Part shown: positions 40,615 to 50,310 of the stretch, piece by piece
Layout of the letters: the number at the start of each line of letters is the position of its first letter
Position numbering within the stretch: the stretch's first letter is position 1
Assembly: GCA_045636385.1 (NCBI GenBank)
Contig: JAZTXK010000068.1
Span: 31,134 to 95,133 of the forward strand
DNA: 64,000 nt
From: CAG-390 sp045636385
Lineage (GTDB): Bacteria; Bacillota; Clostridia; Oscillospirales; CAG-272
Reading direction: 5' to 3'
Position numbers and translations under genes: made by a program
The notes under the pieces: model-generated
What the model was told of the DNA's origin: nothing
What the model saw: the letters and a program-made list of their open reading frames with translations, nothing else
Databases searched by the model: none

Positions 40615-43188
40615 ATGAAGAAAAGACTTTCGATTATAGCGCTTTTGCTCGTTTTCTCGCTTCTTTTTCCATCCTGTTCGGGGGATGCGGTTGAGGATAC
40701 GACAGTCAATGAAGAGATTACCGCAGTGCCGACCGAACCGGTTACCGAGGCGGAAACAACGGCTGCTCCCGAGCCCGAGGTAGAGCTGCGACTTATGCCA
40801 CAGCCCTATATTGATATCGAATTTACCGCAGACGGCGGATTTTATGATGAGATGCAGCACGTTGATTGCTCCCTTGACGATGCGACTAAAGGTAAGATAG
40901 TCAACGAGGCGGTCGGCATCGGCGGTGTTAAATATCAGATCCCGCATCTTTACGTCAGGGCGAAGGGCGGTGTCGGAAGGCTTACTTACAATGAGATCGG
41001 CGAGCAGAGCGGGCTCTATAATCTTCTCTCGGACGGATTTACGCTTGAAATGCTCGTTCTCAACGATAATCCCTTCAATTCGTCGTCAGCCGAGCAATGC
41101 TTGGCGGCCTCGACACAGAGCGGAGGTTATAATTTTACTGTTTACAAGGGTAAGTATACCTTTTCGGTCCACACGGGCGGATCATATCGCAATCCCGCGC
41201 TTCAGATTGCTCACGACAGAGAGAATCTGAGTCACCTGATCGGTGTTTACGATCCGAACAGCAAGACCGCCGCGCTTTACGTCAACGGCGAGAAGGTTGA
41301 CGAGGTTGCGGCAGAGGGCGTTTTTGCTCTTGCTTCTGGAAGCGGATGGACGAATATCATTCTCGGCGGCGATACTACGGGAGATTGTTCAACGCATATC
41401 CTTGCCGACAAGACGAGAATAGCCGATTATAAGCTCTATCCCTCGGTTATGGGCGATTGGCAGGCCAAGACCGCGTACGAGCTGATGCTCGCGAAGTTTA
41501 CGGGTGCGAACGTCGACTATGACGTCAGATACTACGAGAACGAGGAAACCGCTTACGGACTCAAACTTTTTTCCTCGCTTGCCGAGAGCTATGCCTCGGT
41601 TTACGAGCCGAAAACCTCGATCGTTAACTCTCCCACGATTATTACCTACGCCGACGGCAAGAATCATAAGATAACCGATACCGAAGGTCCGAGCCCTGCG
41701 ACGGTTGTTTTCAAGGTCAGAGTCAAGGACGGCGTGCTTTACGCGTATACAGAGAGCGGGGAAGAGATCGCCTCACTTGTCGACGCCGTTGAATCCCTCC
41801 GCGCGCGGATAATCCCCGCGTTTTCGGTTGAGGACTCGGATACGGCATTGATGCTGATCGATTTTATCAATTACCACAATATCGGCGACTGCTTTGTCTT
41901 CTCATCGGATGCCGAAATCCTTAAAAAGCTGCGCTCGTCGACACGCTCGGCGCGTCCGATACTCGATCTCTCGGATGCTGAGAGCGTTGATCTTTCAAAG
42001 GTTAAGCTTGACACCTCCGCGGCGTTGGCGAAGGGAGTTGTTATCAACTCAAAGCTTCTTTCGACCGAGGACGTGACCGCGCTTCGTTCATATGCGCTCT
42101 CCGTCTTCCTTGAAACGGACGGCAACACCGCCGCGATCCACGACGCGATATTCAAGGGCGCGATGGGAATCATCACCCCCGATGCGCTGACGGCGATAGA
42201 GTATCTCGAAGGCTTTGAAAAGAATACCCTCTGCTTCCCGACGATGATCGTCGCGCACAGAGGCGATATGCAGAATTGCCCCGAAAATACGCTTCCGTCC
42301 TTTATTTCTGCGGCAAAGTCGGGCGCGGACGTTATCGAGCTTGACGTCTTTCTGACAAAGGACGGCTACCTCGCGATTAATCACGATGCTACGACCTCAA
42401 AATGGGATAAAAAGCTGACCGTCACCGAAAGCACGCGCGCACAGCTGAAGGCGCTGAAAAATGCCGAAGCCGACGCGACCGCCGATGATGAATTCGCATT
42501 CTACGAGGAGGTAGTCGACTATTTCTCGAAGAATTATACCGATATTATTTTCCTTGTTGAGATCAAGGATAAGCGCAACGAGGTCATCGACAAGGTTTAT
42601 GAAGTGACGAAGGCGGCGGGAATGCTCGACCGCATACTGATAATCTGCACCAACCACGACATTATTCGCTATGCTTATCAGACCTACGGCGTTGCGGTGC
42701 AGATGAATCGCTCCTATATTTTGGACCCGAATGATCTTCGCGCGACTCTTGCCTATGCCTGCGAGGAGGTCGCGGGACTTAACAGCTCGTATTTTACCGT
42801 CTGGAAGGATTGCATCTACGATCTCAATCGTGCTCTGCGCCACAGAGGTATTAAGTATTCACCTTGGACGACCACGACCGCGGCGGCAACCGATTCGGAT
42901 TTTGCCCTCGGATATCCCGAATTTACGACCAACACGCCCCACCGCGTTGACTCCTATGCAAGATACCTCCGCGCCGAGCTTGCGGCTGACGGAAGCGCTC
43001 GGGTATACCGCGTCAATTACGACGGAAGCGAAAAGCTCGTCACCGCCGATGCGAAGCTGATCGTGCTTGAAGGAAACGTCAGCTTCAAGGGCGGAAAGAT
43101 CACGGGAAGCGGTACTTTTGCTTTCTCATACAGCACCAAGGTCGGTGATTATACTTATGAGATCTGCTCAATGTCAATTAAAAAATAA
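40615..43188 (+). CDS. Lipoprotein with LamG-like domain and glycerophosphodiester phosphodiesterase domain
   Basis: 857-residue exported lipoprotein; lipobox near FPSC (Cys20), then a Thr/Glu stalk (TEPVTEAETTAAPEPE). Residues about 95-290 look like a LamG/concanavalin-type sandwich (GFTLEMLVLND, LIGVYDPNSKTAALYVNGEKV). A middle region of about 250 residues is unassigned. From about 543 it is a GDPD barrel: VAHRGDMQNCPENTLPSF (catalytic His/Arg/Glu), VIELDVFLTKDGYLAINHD (Glu, Asp, His) and IIFLVEIKDK. It probably cleaves glycerophosphodiesters from lipids or teichoic acids outside the cell. First gene of the operon. Confidence 0.85.
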   Translation: MKKRLSIIALLLVFSLLFPSCSGDAVEDTTVNEEITAVPTEPVTEAETTAAPEPEVELRLMPQPYIDIEFTADGGFYDEMQHVDCSLDDATKGKIVNEAVGIGGVKYQIPHLYVRAKGGVGRLTYNEIGEQSGLYNLLSDGFTLEMLVLNDNPFNSSSAEQCLAASTQSGGYNFTVYKGKYTFSVHTGGSYRNPALQIAHDRENLSHLIGVYDPNSKTAALYVNGEKVDEVAAEGVFALASGSGWTNIILGGDTTGDCSTHILADKTRIADYKLYPSVMGDWQAKTAYELMLAKFTGANVDYDVRYYENEETAYGLKLFSSLAESYASVYEPKTSIVNSPTIITYADGKNHKITDTEGPSPATVVFKVRVKDGVLYAYTESGEEIASLVDAVESLRARIIPAFSVEDSDTALMLIDFINYHNIGDCFVFSSDAEILKKLRSSTRSARPILDLSDAESVDLSKVKLDTSAALAKGVVINSKLLSTEDVTALRSYALSVFLETDGNTAAIHDAIFKGAMGIITPDALTAIEYLEGFEKNTLCFPTMIVAHRGDMQNCPENTLPSFISAAKSGADVIELDVFLTKDGYLAINHDATTSKWDKKLTVTESTRAQLKALKNAEADATADDEFAFYEEVVDYFSKNYTDIIFLVEIKDKRNEVIDKVYEVTKAAGMLDRILIICTNHDIIRYAYQTYGVAVQMNRSYILDPNDLRATLAYACEEVAGLNSSYFTVWKDCIYDLNRALRHRGIKYSPWTTTTAAATDSDFALGYPEFTTNTPHRVDSYARYLRAELAADGSARVYRVNYDGSEKLVTADAKLIVLEGNVSFKGGKITGSGTFAFSYSTKVGDYTYEICSMSIKK

Positions 43189-43205
43189 AAGGAAGGAATA
43201 TAAAA

Positions 43206-44429
43206 ATGAAGCTTGAACTGATAAACAAGATCCTCGCCGACACCGCGTACGTTCGCATGGGCGGCAGAGAAGAGGAAAGACGTGCTGCCGAATATCTCGT
43301 CGGCGTTTGCAATGAATTTACAACCGGCGCGTATATCGAGGAATTCCCCGTCGATCTGGCGGATATCAAGCGCGCGAAGCTCTATGCCGACGGCAGAGAG
43401 ATCGCCTGCAAGGGATATTTCCTCTGCGGTTCGGGAATTGCCGAGGGTGAGCTTTACTATCTCCGCTCGACGGATAAATATTCGCTCTCGCAGTGCCGCG
43501 GCAAGATCGTTATGATCGACACCTATCTCGGCTATTGGAGATACCGCGACCTCGTTGACAACGGCGCGATCGCGTTCATTACCTTCGACGGAAATGTCAA
43601 CTATGCCGACCGCGACATCGACCAGCGCGAGCTCCGCAGCTATATCAGCAAGGGGGAAAAGCTCCTTGGCGTCAATATCAACGCAAAGGATGCCGTCAAG
43701 ATGATCGAGGAGGGCGTCAAGGACATCCGCATCGAGGTCGAGCAGGATGAATACGAGGGCAACTCGCAGAACGTAGTCCTTGAAATGAAGGGCGAGCGCG
43801 AGGAATTCATCGTCTTTACCGCGCATTACGATTCGACTTCGCTTTCAACGGGTGCATACGACAATATGTCGGGCTGCCTCGGACTTCTTCATATGATCGA
43901 GTATTTCTCGAAGAATCCGCATTCCTATTCGCTCCGCTTCGTTTTCTGCGGAAGCGAGGAGAGGGGTCTTCTCGGCTCGAAGGCTTACTGCGAAACACAC
44001 GGCGAGGAGCTTGACAAGTGCGTGCTCTGTATCAACCTTGATATGATTGGTTGTATAATGGGTAAATTCGCATCCTGCTGTACCTCGGAGAAGGAGCTTG
44101 TGAGCTATATTACCTATATGGGCCTCGAGTGCGGCTTCCCCGTAGGCGTTTATCAGGGCGTTTATTCGAGCGATTCCACGCCTTTCTCGGACAAGGGCGT
44201 GCCTTCGGTTTCCTTTGCCCGCCACGCGCCCGGCAATACGGGAACCATCCACAACAGCTACGATACCAAGGCTCTTCTCACGGCAGAGCAGATCGAAAAG
44301 GACAGCGAGTTTATCACAAAGTTCGCTGACAGAATGGCAAACGCGGTTTATTGCCCCGTTGCGCGTAAGATTCCCGACAATATGAAGCAGAAGCTTGACG
44401 AATATCTGCTTCGCAAAAAGCCGGACTAA
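43206..44429 (+). CDS. M28 family zinc metallopeptidase
   Basis: 407 residues, no signal peptide, so probably cytoplasmic. A PA-like insert region precedes the peptidase core. Metal ligands of M28: FTAHYDST (His), TGAYDNMSG (Asp), GSEERGLLGSKAY (catalytic Glu and Glu ligand), CINLDMIG (Asp) and HNSYD (His). It would be an aminopeptidase or carboxypeptidase. 17 bases after the GDPD gene; GGAAGGA precedes the start. Confidence 0.85.
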   Translation: MKLELINKILADTAYVRMGGREEERRAAEYLVGVCNEFTTGAYIEEFPVDLADIKRAKLYADGREIACKGYFLCGSGIAEGELYYLRSTDKYSLSQCRGKIVMIDTYLGYWRYRDLVDNGAIAFITFDGNVNYADRDIDQRELRSYISKGEKLLGVNINAKDAVKMIEEGVKDIRIEVEQDEYEGNSQNVVLEMKGEREEFIVFTAHYDSTSLSTGAYDNMSGCLGLLHMIEYFSKNPHSYSLRFVFCGSEERGLLGSKAYCETHGEELDKCVLCINLDMIGCIMGKFASCCTSEKELVSYITYMGLECGFPVGVYQGVYSSDSTPFSDKGVPSVSFARHAPGNTGTIHNSYDTKALLTAEQIEKDSEFITKFADRMANAVYCPVARKIPDNMKQKLDEYLLRKKPD

Positions 44430-44461
44430 AACATAAGGCGAAATATTAAAGGAGCATAAAA

Positions 44462-45463
44462 ATGACCTCTAAAGAAATTATTAAACGCATTATCGCTCAC
44501 GATGCGCCGCCTCGGTTTGGCTATGATTTTTTGAACCATTCGGATATCAAACACGTCCGCACACGCCGGCTGATAAATCTGCCGGATAATCCTTACAATG
44601 ATTGGGGCACCTACCCCGAGCTTAAGAAGCTGACGGGATTCCACGGCGAAACCCGCCGCGACCATTACGGCAATATATATGGCAGATTCCACGGCAAGAC
44701 CAAGGGTGAGTGCATTCGCGGTGTAATTCAGGATTGGGACGATTACGAGTTTTCGTTCCCCGATTTTGATCCGAATTACCGCGAAATGCTTCTCGAGATG
44801 GAGCTTGACAAGGACGAGAAATTTATTATCACCACGGGCACTGCGATCTTCTCCACACTTCGTGATGCGCGCTTGATCTCGAATGCGCTGATGGATACCA
44901 TCGAGTGTCCCGAAACCGTTGCCGAATTTATCGATTCGATCGTTGAGCACGAGAAAAAGGTTATAAGCAATATCGCGGGATGCGGGGTTGACGGTTGGAT
45001 GATTTATGACGATCTCGGCACGCAGATCTCGACTTTCTTCTCGCCCGAGACCTTCCGCGAGATATTCAAACCCGCATACAAAAAGCTTGCCGATGCTGTT
45101 CACGAGGCGGGTATGGCAATGTTCCTCCACTCCTGCGGCTACAATTACGGATTTATGGAGGATATGATCGACGCGGGCATAGATGCTTTCCAGTTCGATC
45201 AGCCCGATGCATACCCCACAGAGGTGCTTGCGAGCAAATTTGCGCACCGCGCGGTATTCTACTCTCCTGTCGACATTCAAAAGGTGCTTCCTACGGGCGA
45301 CCGCGAGCTGATCGAGAAGCGTGCCGCCGAAATGTGCGAGCTTTTCCGCGCCGCGGGCGGCGGATGGATCGCAAAGGATTATCCATCTTACAGAGATATC
45401 GGAATCGAGCTCGAATGGGCGGGCTGGGCGCAGGCTGTGATAGAGAAGAACAGCGCGATCTGA
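44462..45463 (+). CDS. Uroporphyrinogen decarboxylase-family protein (methyltransferase-like)
   Basis: 333-residue TIM barrel of the UROD/MtaA/CmuA superfamily. Blocks: LEMELDKDEKFIITTGTAIFSTLR, YDDLGTQISTFFSPETFREIF, MAMFLHSCGYNYGFMEDMIDAGIDAFQFDQPDAY. The HSCG Cys and Asp/His positions fit corrinoid-linked methyltransferases rather than heme synthesis, and no other heme genes adjoin it. The true substrate is unknown. GGAG precedes the start; AAC(3)-like gene follows after seven bases. Confidence 0.8.
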   Translation: MTSKEIIKRIIAHDAPPRFGYDFLNHSDIKHVRTRRLINLPDNPYNDWGTYPELKKLTGFHGETRRDHYGNIYGRFHGKTKGECIRGVIQDWDDYEFSFPDFDPNYREMLLEMELDKDEKFIITTGTAIFSTLRDARLISNALMDTIECPETVAEFIDSIVEHEKKVISNIAGCGVDGWMIYDDLGTQISTFFSPETFREIFKPAYKKLADAVHEAGMAMFLHSCGYNYGFMEDMIDAGIDAFQFDQPDAYPTEVLASKFAHRAVFYSPVDIQKVLPTGDRELIEKRAAEMCELFRAAGGGWIAKDYPSYRDIGIELEWAGWAQAVIEKNSAI

Positions 45464-45470
45464 CGGAAAA

Positions 45471-46283
45471 ATGAGTAAGGATTTAAACCGTACATATAAG
45501 AAGGAAGATTTTATCCGTCAGCTTTCCGCGATGGATTTGCCGCGCGATGGCGTGGTGCTGGTGCATTCCTCTTTGCGCCTCATCGGCAATATCGAGGGCG
45601 GCGGGGAGACTCTCCTTGACGCGCTGATTGAATATTGCACCGCCGAGGGTGGACTTCTCTGTGTGCCGACGCACACTTGGGGATTTTTGCGCCGCGAGAT
45701 CACCCTTGATATGACGGCGCGAGAGACCTGCCTCGGTGCATTTTCAAGTATTGCACTCTCCGACAGCCGAGGAATCCGCACCGAAAATCCGACTCATTCG
45801 ATGGTGGTTTTCGGTGAACGCGCCTCGGAGTTCGTCCGTGGAGAGCTGTGCGTATCGTCGGGTACTTCGCCCGAGAGCTGTTACGGCAAGATCTTCCGCG
45901 AGGGCGGTCACATTCTCCTCGTCGGTGTGTCGCACAGCAGAAATACCTATCTGCATTGTGCTGAAGAAATGATAGATATGCCGAACAGACTTACCGCCGA
46001 GCCGAGGGACGTGAAAGTCAAGCTCGCTTCGGGTGAGATTGTTACGCGCAAGATCAGAACCCACCGCACCGATTACACCTCCGACGTTTCTCTGCGCTTT
46101 ACGAAATACGAAACCCCCTTCCGCTATCACGGCGCGATCCGCGACGGATTTGTCGGCAACGCGCCCACGCAGGTTTGCGACGCGAGGATAATGAAGGAAA
46201 CGCTCGAGCTGATATTCAAAAACAGCGGCGGCGCAGATCCTTTGGTTGACGAAAAGCCGATTCCGCCGATGCTTTACCGTTGA
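45471..46283 (+). CDS. AAC(3)-family N-acetyltransferase (aminoglycoside acetyltransferase-like)
   Basis: 270 residues, YokD/AAC(3) fold. Motifs: VLVHSSLRLIGNIEGGGETLLDAL, LCVPTHTWGF, NPTHSMVVFG (conserved His), GGHILLVGVSHSRNTYLHCAEE. Members acetylate the 3-amino group of aminoglycosides, but chromosomal copies in anaerobes are often not resistance genes and their natural substrates are unknown. The operon setting (lipid and peptide hydrolases) argues for a metabolic role; resistance is not shown. Last gene of the operon. Confidence 0.8.
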   Translation: MSKDLNRTYKKEDFIRQLSAMDLPRDGVVLVHSSLRLIGNIEGGGETLLDALIEYCTAEGGLLCVPTHTWGFLRREITLDMTARETCLGAFSSIALSDSRGIRTENPTHSMVVFGERASEFVRGELCVSSGTSPESCYGKIFREGGHILLVGVSHSRNTYLHCAEEMIDMPNRLTAEPRDVKVKLASGEIVTRKIRTHRTDYTSDVSLRFTKYETPFRYHGAIRDGFVGNAPTQVCDARIMKETLELIFKNSGGADPLVDEKPIPPMLYR

Positions 46284-46302
46284 GCCTTTTTCCTCAAAAG
46301 CC

Positions 46303-46331
46303 TTGACATTACTGCCAAAATATAGTATCAT
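46303..46331 (+). promoter_or_regulatory. Sigma-A promoter of the large SGNH surface protein gene
   Basis: TTGACA, 17 bases, TATCAT, 34 bases before the start at 46366. Confidence 0.85.
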
Positions 46332-46365
46332 TATATCAACATTTAAGAAAGGCAAGGTCAATAAA

Positions 46366-49164
46366 ATGACTAAACGCATTCTAAGCTTCATCATGGCTCT
46401 CACCTTTGTGATTTGCCTGATCCCCGCGAGTGCTTTCTCGGCTTTTGCCGAGGCGACCGTTATTGAAACCAAATGGTCGAACGGCGCTGTGGGCGGTCCT
46501 ACCAACTCCAATAAGTACAAGTTCATCTCGAACGCCAACTACCGCACATCCGATATCATCACTATCGAAAAAGCGGGCACCAAGGTTTATTACACCGCTC
46601 CCACCAAGGCGGGTATAGGTCACACTCTGTTCGCTGTTTCCGTTTGGGTACAGGAAAACGGCGAGTGGGTGGTCGACAAGGCGGCTGCTAACGTCGACGG
46701 TACCTTCGCTTACGGCAAGAGCATCGGTCAGACCGTTGTCTCGGGCGGTATCAGATACGAGTTCATCACCGACAAGGATAACCAGTCGATCCGCTTCTCC
46801 TACGCCGCTGACGGTGACGGAAGCACTCCCGTTATCTATGCAGAGCCCACAACCGAACCCTCGACTCTCGATCAGCTGAACGCGCGCAACTTTACCGCTA
46901 CCTTTGATGCCAACGGCACCATCGGCAACCTTCAGTGGTTCTGCGGATATGCTTCCTCCGCGTCGAACACCAACGGTTCGGCAAAGGAAGTCCGTCACGC
47001 TTCGAATGCGTACGCCTTCTCGGGTCTTATTCTCGTTCCCAAGGCGGGTACGAAGATCACCTACACCTCCGCATCCAATAACAATGCGTTCAACGCCTTC
47101 ACCCGCTACAAGCTTGAGGGCGGCAGATACGTTTACGACGTCGGCTACGACGCTACGAACAGCCTCGTAAAGAGCGGTACTACCTATACTTATATCACTC
47201 AGTACGATAACGAGGTCATCCGCCTTTGCGTTAAGTCGGATAAAGGCTACACCGATATCGCGGTTGCCGCTCCCGTTACCGTTAAGTGGGAGCAGACCAA
47301 CGAGAAGGGAACAGCCTCCGGTGAGGTCGTTCTCAAGACCGAATGGCCCGATCCTGAGCTTCTCAGCCTCGTGACGGGTGCCCCCCTCATTGCTACCTCC
47401 GAGATCAAGGGGCTCGTATGGCACGACGGCTACATCGGCTCGCAGTACCACGACACCCAGGCATTCAATATCACCTCTCCCTCAAACGCGGATTACGAGT
47501 ACACCGACGTTTTCACCGTTCCGAAGGCGGGCACTACCGTTTATTTCTTTGACCAGACCTTCACCGATTTTGATTCGGGCGCGTACGCTTCGACGAGCGT
47601 TATGACCGTTTCTCATTGGAAGAAGGAGGGCAACAATTGGGTATTCGATAAGACCAAGGAATACCTCAACGGCTGTGACGTTTATAACGTCCTTATGACC
47701 AAGAACTACCGTCTCTACGCTTACACCACCACCGAGGATAACGAAAATCTTCGTCTTTGTATGCGTTACGCTCCCGTTTACTCGACCGAGGAGGAGCTTA
47801 TTCCTCCCGTATATCTCGTAGAGCCCACCGATTTTGCCGTAATTGACAAGACCGGCGCGCTTACCGATGCATCCTACACCGATCCCTCGGGCACAAAGGT
47901 TGACTACAAGATCTACCTCCCCGCAGGCTACACCGCAGATAAGCAGTACACCCTCGTTTTCGATAATTCCGCAGATTCCGCGATCGCAAACGTGCTTGTC
48001 GGTAAGAATTATAATGGTATCGTCCTCGCATATTCGGGCGAGTTTGCGCTTTCTCTCCGTCTCTTCGACGAGGTAGTCAAGAACTATCCCGTTAAGGTTT
48101 CCGATCTTCTTGCAGTAGGTGACGAGAATCTCGCAAAGCATTTCGCAGATTTTGAGCTCATCAGACTTTGTCAGGCTATGGTAGTTACCTCGAATAACGT
48201 ACCCTCTACCAAGTACGCAGAACTCAAATCCCTTTCCTCCTTCGCGTCCGCAGAGGAAGCGGCACTCTGGCTCATCGGAGAGACCGAGGATTACTACGAC
48301 GTTCTTGAGGGCGTCAAGATGTACGCCATCGGCGACAGCTACTTCGGCGGATCGAGCCTCGGTCAGCATCAGACTTGGGTAAACCTCCTCGGCTACAAGT
48401 ACGGCATGACCTTCCATAACTACGGTATCGGCGGCAACACCGTCGCAACCGCGCGCGGTCAGTCGGGCAACCAGCCTCCTATGCACAGCCGTTACGATCA
48501 GATGCCCACGGATGGCGACATCTACATCATCGAGGGCGGACGTAACGACCGCCATTACAGCGTTCCTTTCGGCAAGAACGACAGCACCGCTGTCAACTCC
48601 TTCAAGGGCGCGCTCAACGTTATCATCAAGGGCATTCAGGCGAAGAATCCCGATGCCTTCATCGTTCTCGTAACTCCTTGGAGCTATGCTACCGAAACAG
48701 GCTATCTCGGCACCAACAACGACTATGCTGACGCTATGAAGGAGCTTGCTGAGTACTATAACGATCCTCACATCGTTTGCATGTACGCGGCAGACGCGGA
48801 GTACACGGGCGTTGATATGGCAGACGCAAGATTCCGCGCGCAGTATTGCCAGACCGCAAGCGACGTCAGCCACCTCAATGCGGACGGTATGTACCTCGTA
48901 GCACCCAAGTTTGATCAGTGGCTCGCAGAGGCTTACGCGAAGTTCAAGGGCGCAACCCTTACCAACTCCGCAGAGGCAGAGCAGTTCCTCAAGATCGAGG
49001 AGCCCGAAACCAACGTAACTCCCGAAACCGAAGCACCCACCGCAACCGATGCTCCCGCTACCGAACCCGCACCCGAAAAGAAGGGTTGTGGCTCTATGAT
49101 CGCAGGCGGTGTAACTATCGTAGCTATTCTCGCAACAGCTATCGTCTTCAAGAAGGAAGACTAA
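46366..49164 (+). CDS. Large surface protein: three beta modules, SGNH hydrolase domain, C-terminal anchor
   Basis: 932 residues. The start at 46366 gives a signal peptide (MTKRILSFIMAL ... FAEA). Residues about 27-500 hold three divergent modules of about 130-160 residues, each with KAGT followed by a Y/F-rich strand, a W/Y strand with G.WV.DK or G.YVYD, and a Y..T..DNE.IR.C strand; they may bind carbohydrate. The SGNH domain runs from about 650 to 865: YAIGDSYFGG (nucleophile Ser), GGRNDRH, and DVSHLNADGMYL (Asp/His). Then a Pro/Thr/Glu stalk, KKGCGSMI, a helix and FKKED. Probably a surface esterase on complex glycans. Codon use is strongly biased. Confidence 0.82.
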   Translation: MTKRILSFIMALTFVICLIPASAFSAFAEATVIETKWSNGAVGGPTNSNKYKFISNANYRTSDIITIEKAGTKVYYTAPTKAGIGHTLFAVSVWVQENGEWVVDKAAANVDGTFAYGKSIGQTVVSGGIRYEFITDKDNQSIRFSYAADGDGSTPVIYAEPTTEPSTLDQLNARNFTATFDANGTIGNLQWFCGYASSASNTNGSAKEVRHASNAYAFSGLILVPKAGTKITYTSASNNNAFNAFTRYKLEGGRYVYDVGYDATNSLVKSGTTYTYITQYDNEVIRLCVKSDKGYTDIAVAAPVTVKWEQTNEKGTASGEVVLKTEWPDPELLSLVTGAPLIATSEIKGLVWHDGYIGSQYHDTQAFNITSPSNADYEYTDVFTVPKAGTTVYFFDQTFTDFDSGAYASTSVMTVSHWKKEGNNWVFDKTKEYLNGCDVYNVLMTKNYRLYAYTTTEDNENLRLCMRYAPVYSTEEELIPPVYLVEPTDFAVIDKTGALTDASYTDPSGTKVDYKIYLPAGYTADKQYTLVFDNSADSAIANVLVGKNYNGIVLAYSGEFALSLRLFDEVVKNYPVKVSDLLAVGDENLAKHFADFELIRLCQAMVVTSNNVPSTKYAELKSLSSFASAEEAALWLIGETEDYYDVLEGVKMYAIGDSYFGGSSLGQHQTWVNLLGYKYGMTFHNYGIGGNTVATARGQSGNQPPMHSRYDQMPTDGDIYIIEGGRNDRHYSVPFGKNDSTAVNSFKGALNVIIKGIQAKNPDAFIVLVTPWSYATETGYLGTNNDYADAMKELAEYYNDPHIVCMYAADAEYTGVDMADARFRAQYCQTASDVSHLNADGMYLVAPKFDQWLAEAYAKFKGATLTNSAEAEQFLKIEEPETNVTPETEAPTATDAPATEPAPEKKGCGSMIAGGVTIVAILATAIVFKKED

Positions 49165-49173
49165 ATATAACTA

Positions 49174-49204
49174 TAAGCCCCTCCGTCAAGCGGAGGGGCT
49201 TAGT
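49174..49204. terminator. Bidirectional hairpin between convergent genes
   Basis: TAAGCCCCTCCG with CGGAGGGGCTTA, five-base loop. A strong stem but short T tracts; it ends just before the stop of the esterase gene. Confidence 0.65.
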
Positions 49205-49206
49205 GT

Positions 49207-50310
49207 TTAGGATATTTGGAATTTTTTATTTAAAAATTTAATATATGCATTCCAATCCTCGCGTGAGAGGTAGTGGAGGTTGTCGCGAAGGTGGTAGCCG
49301 ACGTTGCCGTCGGTGAAGTGGTCGCCGGGGGCGGGCATCCTGTCGGGGCAGACAAGTCCGCGCTCGCCGAGCATCTCCCACGCGGACGAGGCGTGGAGCG
49401 TCGTGAGGAATTCGGCGCGGTAGTCGGCAAATACGTCCTTCAGCGCCGAGCCGACGCAGAGGAAGCGCGGAGCAACGAGAGCGAGAAGAAAGCTTTGATC
49501 GTAGGGCTTCGAGTCCTCGCGGTCGATAAAGGTCTTGAAATTCTCGCAGAACCAATCGTCGCTACCCACCTCAATGAAATCGGTGATAAACTCGCCGCAT
49601 CCGCCCTTCGATGAGCCCGCTCCGCCGTAGCCCGAATCGTTCGATATGACGGCGGCGAATCTTTCGTCCTGCGCGCCGCACCAGAGCGCGGTCTTGCCGA
49701 GACGGGAGTGACCGATAACGGCAACGCGCGAGGTGTCGACGTCCGAGCGGTACTCGATCATATAGTCAAGCACACGGGAGGCACCGTATGCCCACATGCC
49801 GATTTTTCCCCATTCCTCGGGGGATCGGTCTTTCGTCGTGCCGAAATGACGGGCAATACCGTCCGAGAAATCGCCGAAATGCGCGTCGTTGACCATATCG
49901 GTGTAAACGACGACGGCGAGAGCGTAGCCCGCGTCGGTGATCTCCTCGACGGGTATGAAGCGGTCGGGGACGGGACGGAATGCGAGGTGGAGAAAAACGG
50001 GCGGTTTTTCGACGTTCTTGGGAATGAAGAATTCAACGGGATAGCTCATCACGCCGTGGTCGGTCTCAAAGGAAAGCGTGACCTTTTCGTTACGCACCTT
50101 GCCCGCGCACGATTTTTCGTTGACATCAAGGGTCTCGCCCAAAACCTTTACGGGGCATTTTGGCGTGTGGCCGTATGAATATTTTTCAAGCAGAGCGAGC
50201 ATTTCCTCTCGCCGCTCGCGCCAATTTTCGCGCGTTACGTCTCTCCCATCCTCCATTTTGAGAACGGGGAGGTAGTCTCTTTCGTTAAGTTTTTCTTTCA
50301 GTATCGTCAT
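49207..50310 (-). CDS. Alpha/beta hydrolase, glucuronoyl esterase-like (CE15)
   Basis: 367 residues, no signal peptide. The nucleophile elbow is VIGHSRLGK (Ser202), the CE15-type G-x-S-R-x-G-K pattern. Supporting: YGASRVLDYMIE before it, FAAVISNDSGYGGAG after it, and late His in PGDHFTDGNVGYHLRDN. CE15 enzymes cut glucuronate esters linking xylan and lignin; an intracellular enzyme would act on imported fragments, or the family assignment is too narrow and it is a general acetyl-xylan-type esterase. Its start overlaps the M20 stop by four bases (ATGA). Confidence 0.75.
   Translation of the reverse strand: MTILKEKLNERDYLPVLKMEDGRDVTRENWRERREEMLALLEKYSYGHTPKCPVKVLGETLDVNEKSCAGKVRNEKVTLSFETDHGVMSYPVEFFIPKNVEKPPVFLHLAFRPVPDRFIPVEEITDAGYALAVVVYTDMVNDAHFGDFSDGIARHFGTTKDRSPEEWGKIGMWAYGASRVLDYMIEYRSDVDTSRVAVIGHSRLGKTALWCGAQDERFAAVISNDSGYGGAGSSKGGCGEFITDFIEVGSDDWFCENFKTFIDREDSKPYDQSFLLALVAPRFLCVGSALKDVFADYRAEFLTTLHASSAWEMLGERGLVCPDRMPAPGDHFTDGNVGYHLRDNLHYLSREDWNAYIKFLNKKFQIS

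Noticed and set aside
45471..46283. Aminoglycoside resistance gene
   Set aside because: Only family similarity is seen; no mobile context and the operon suggests metabolism.
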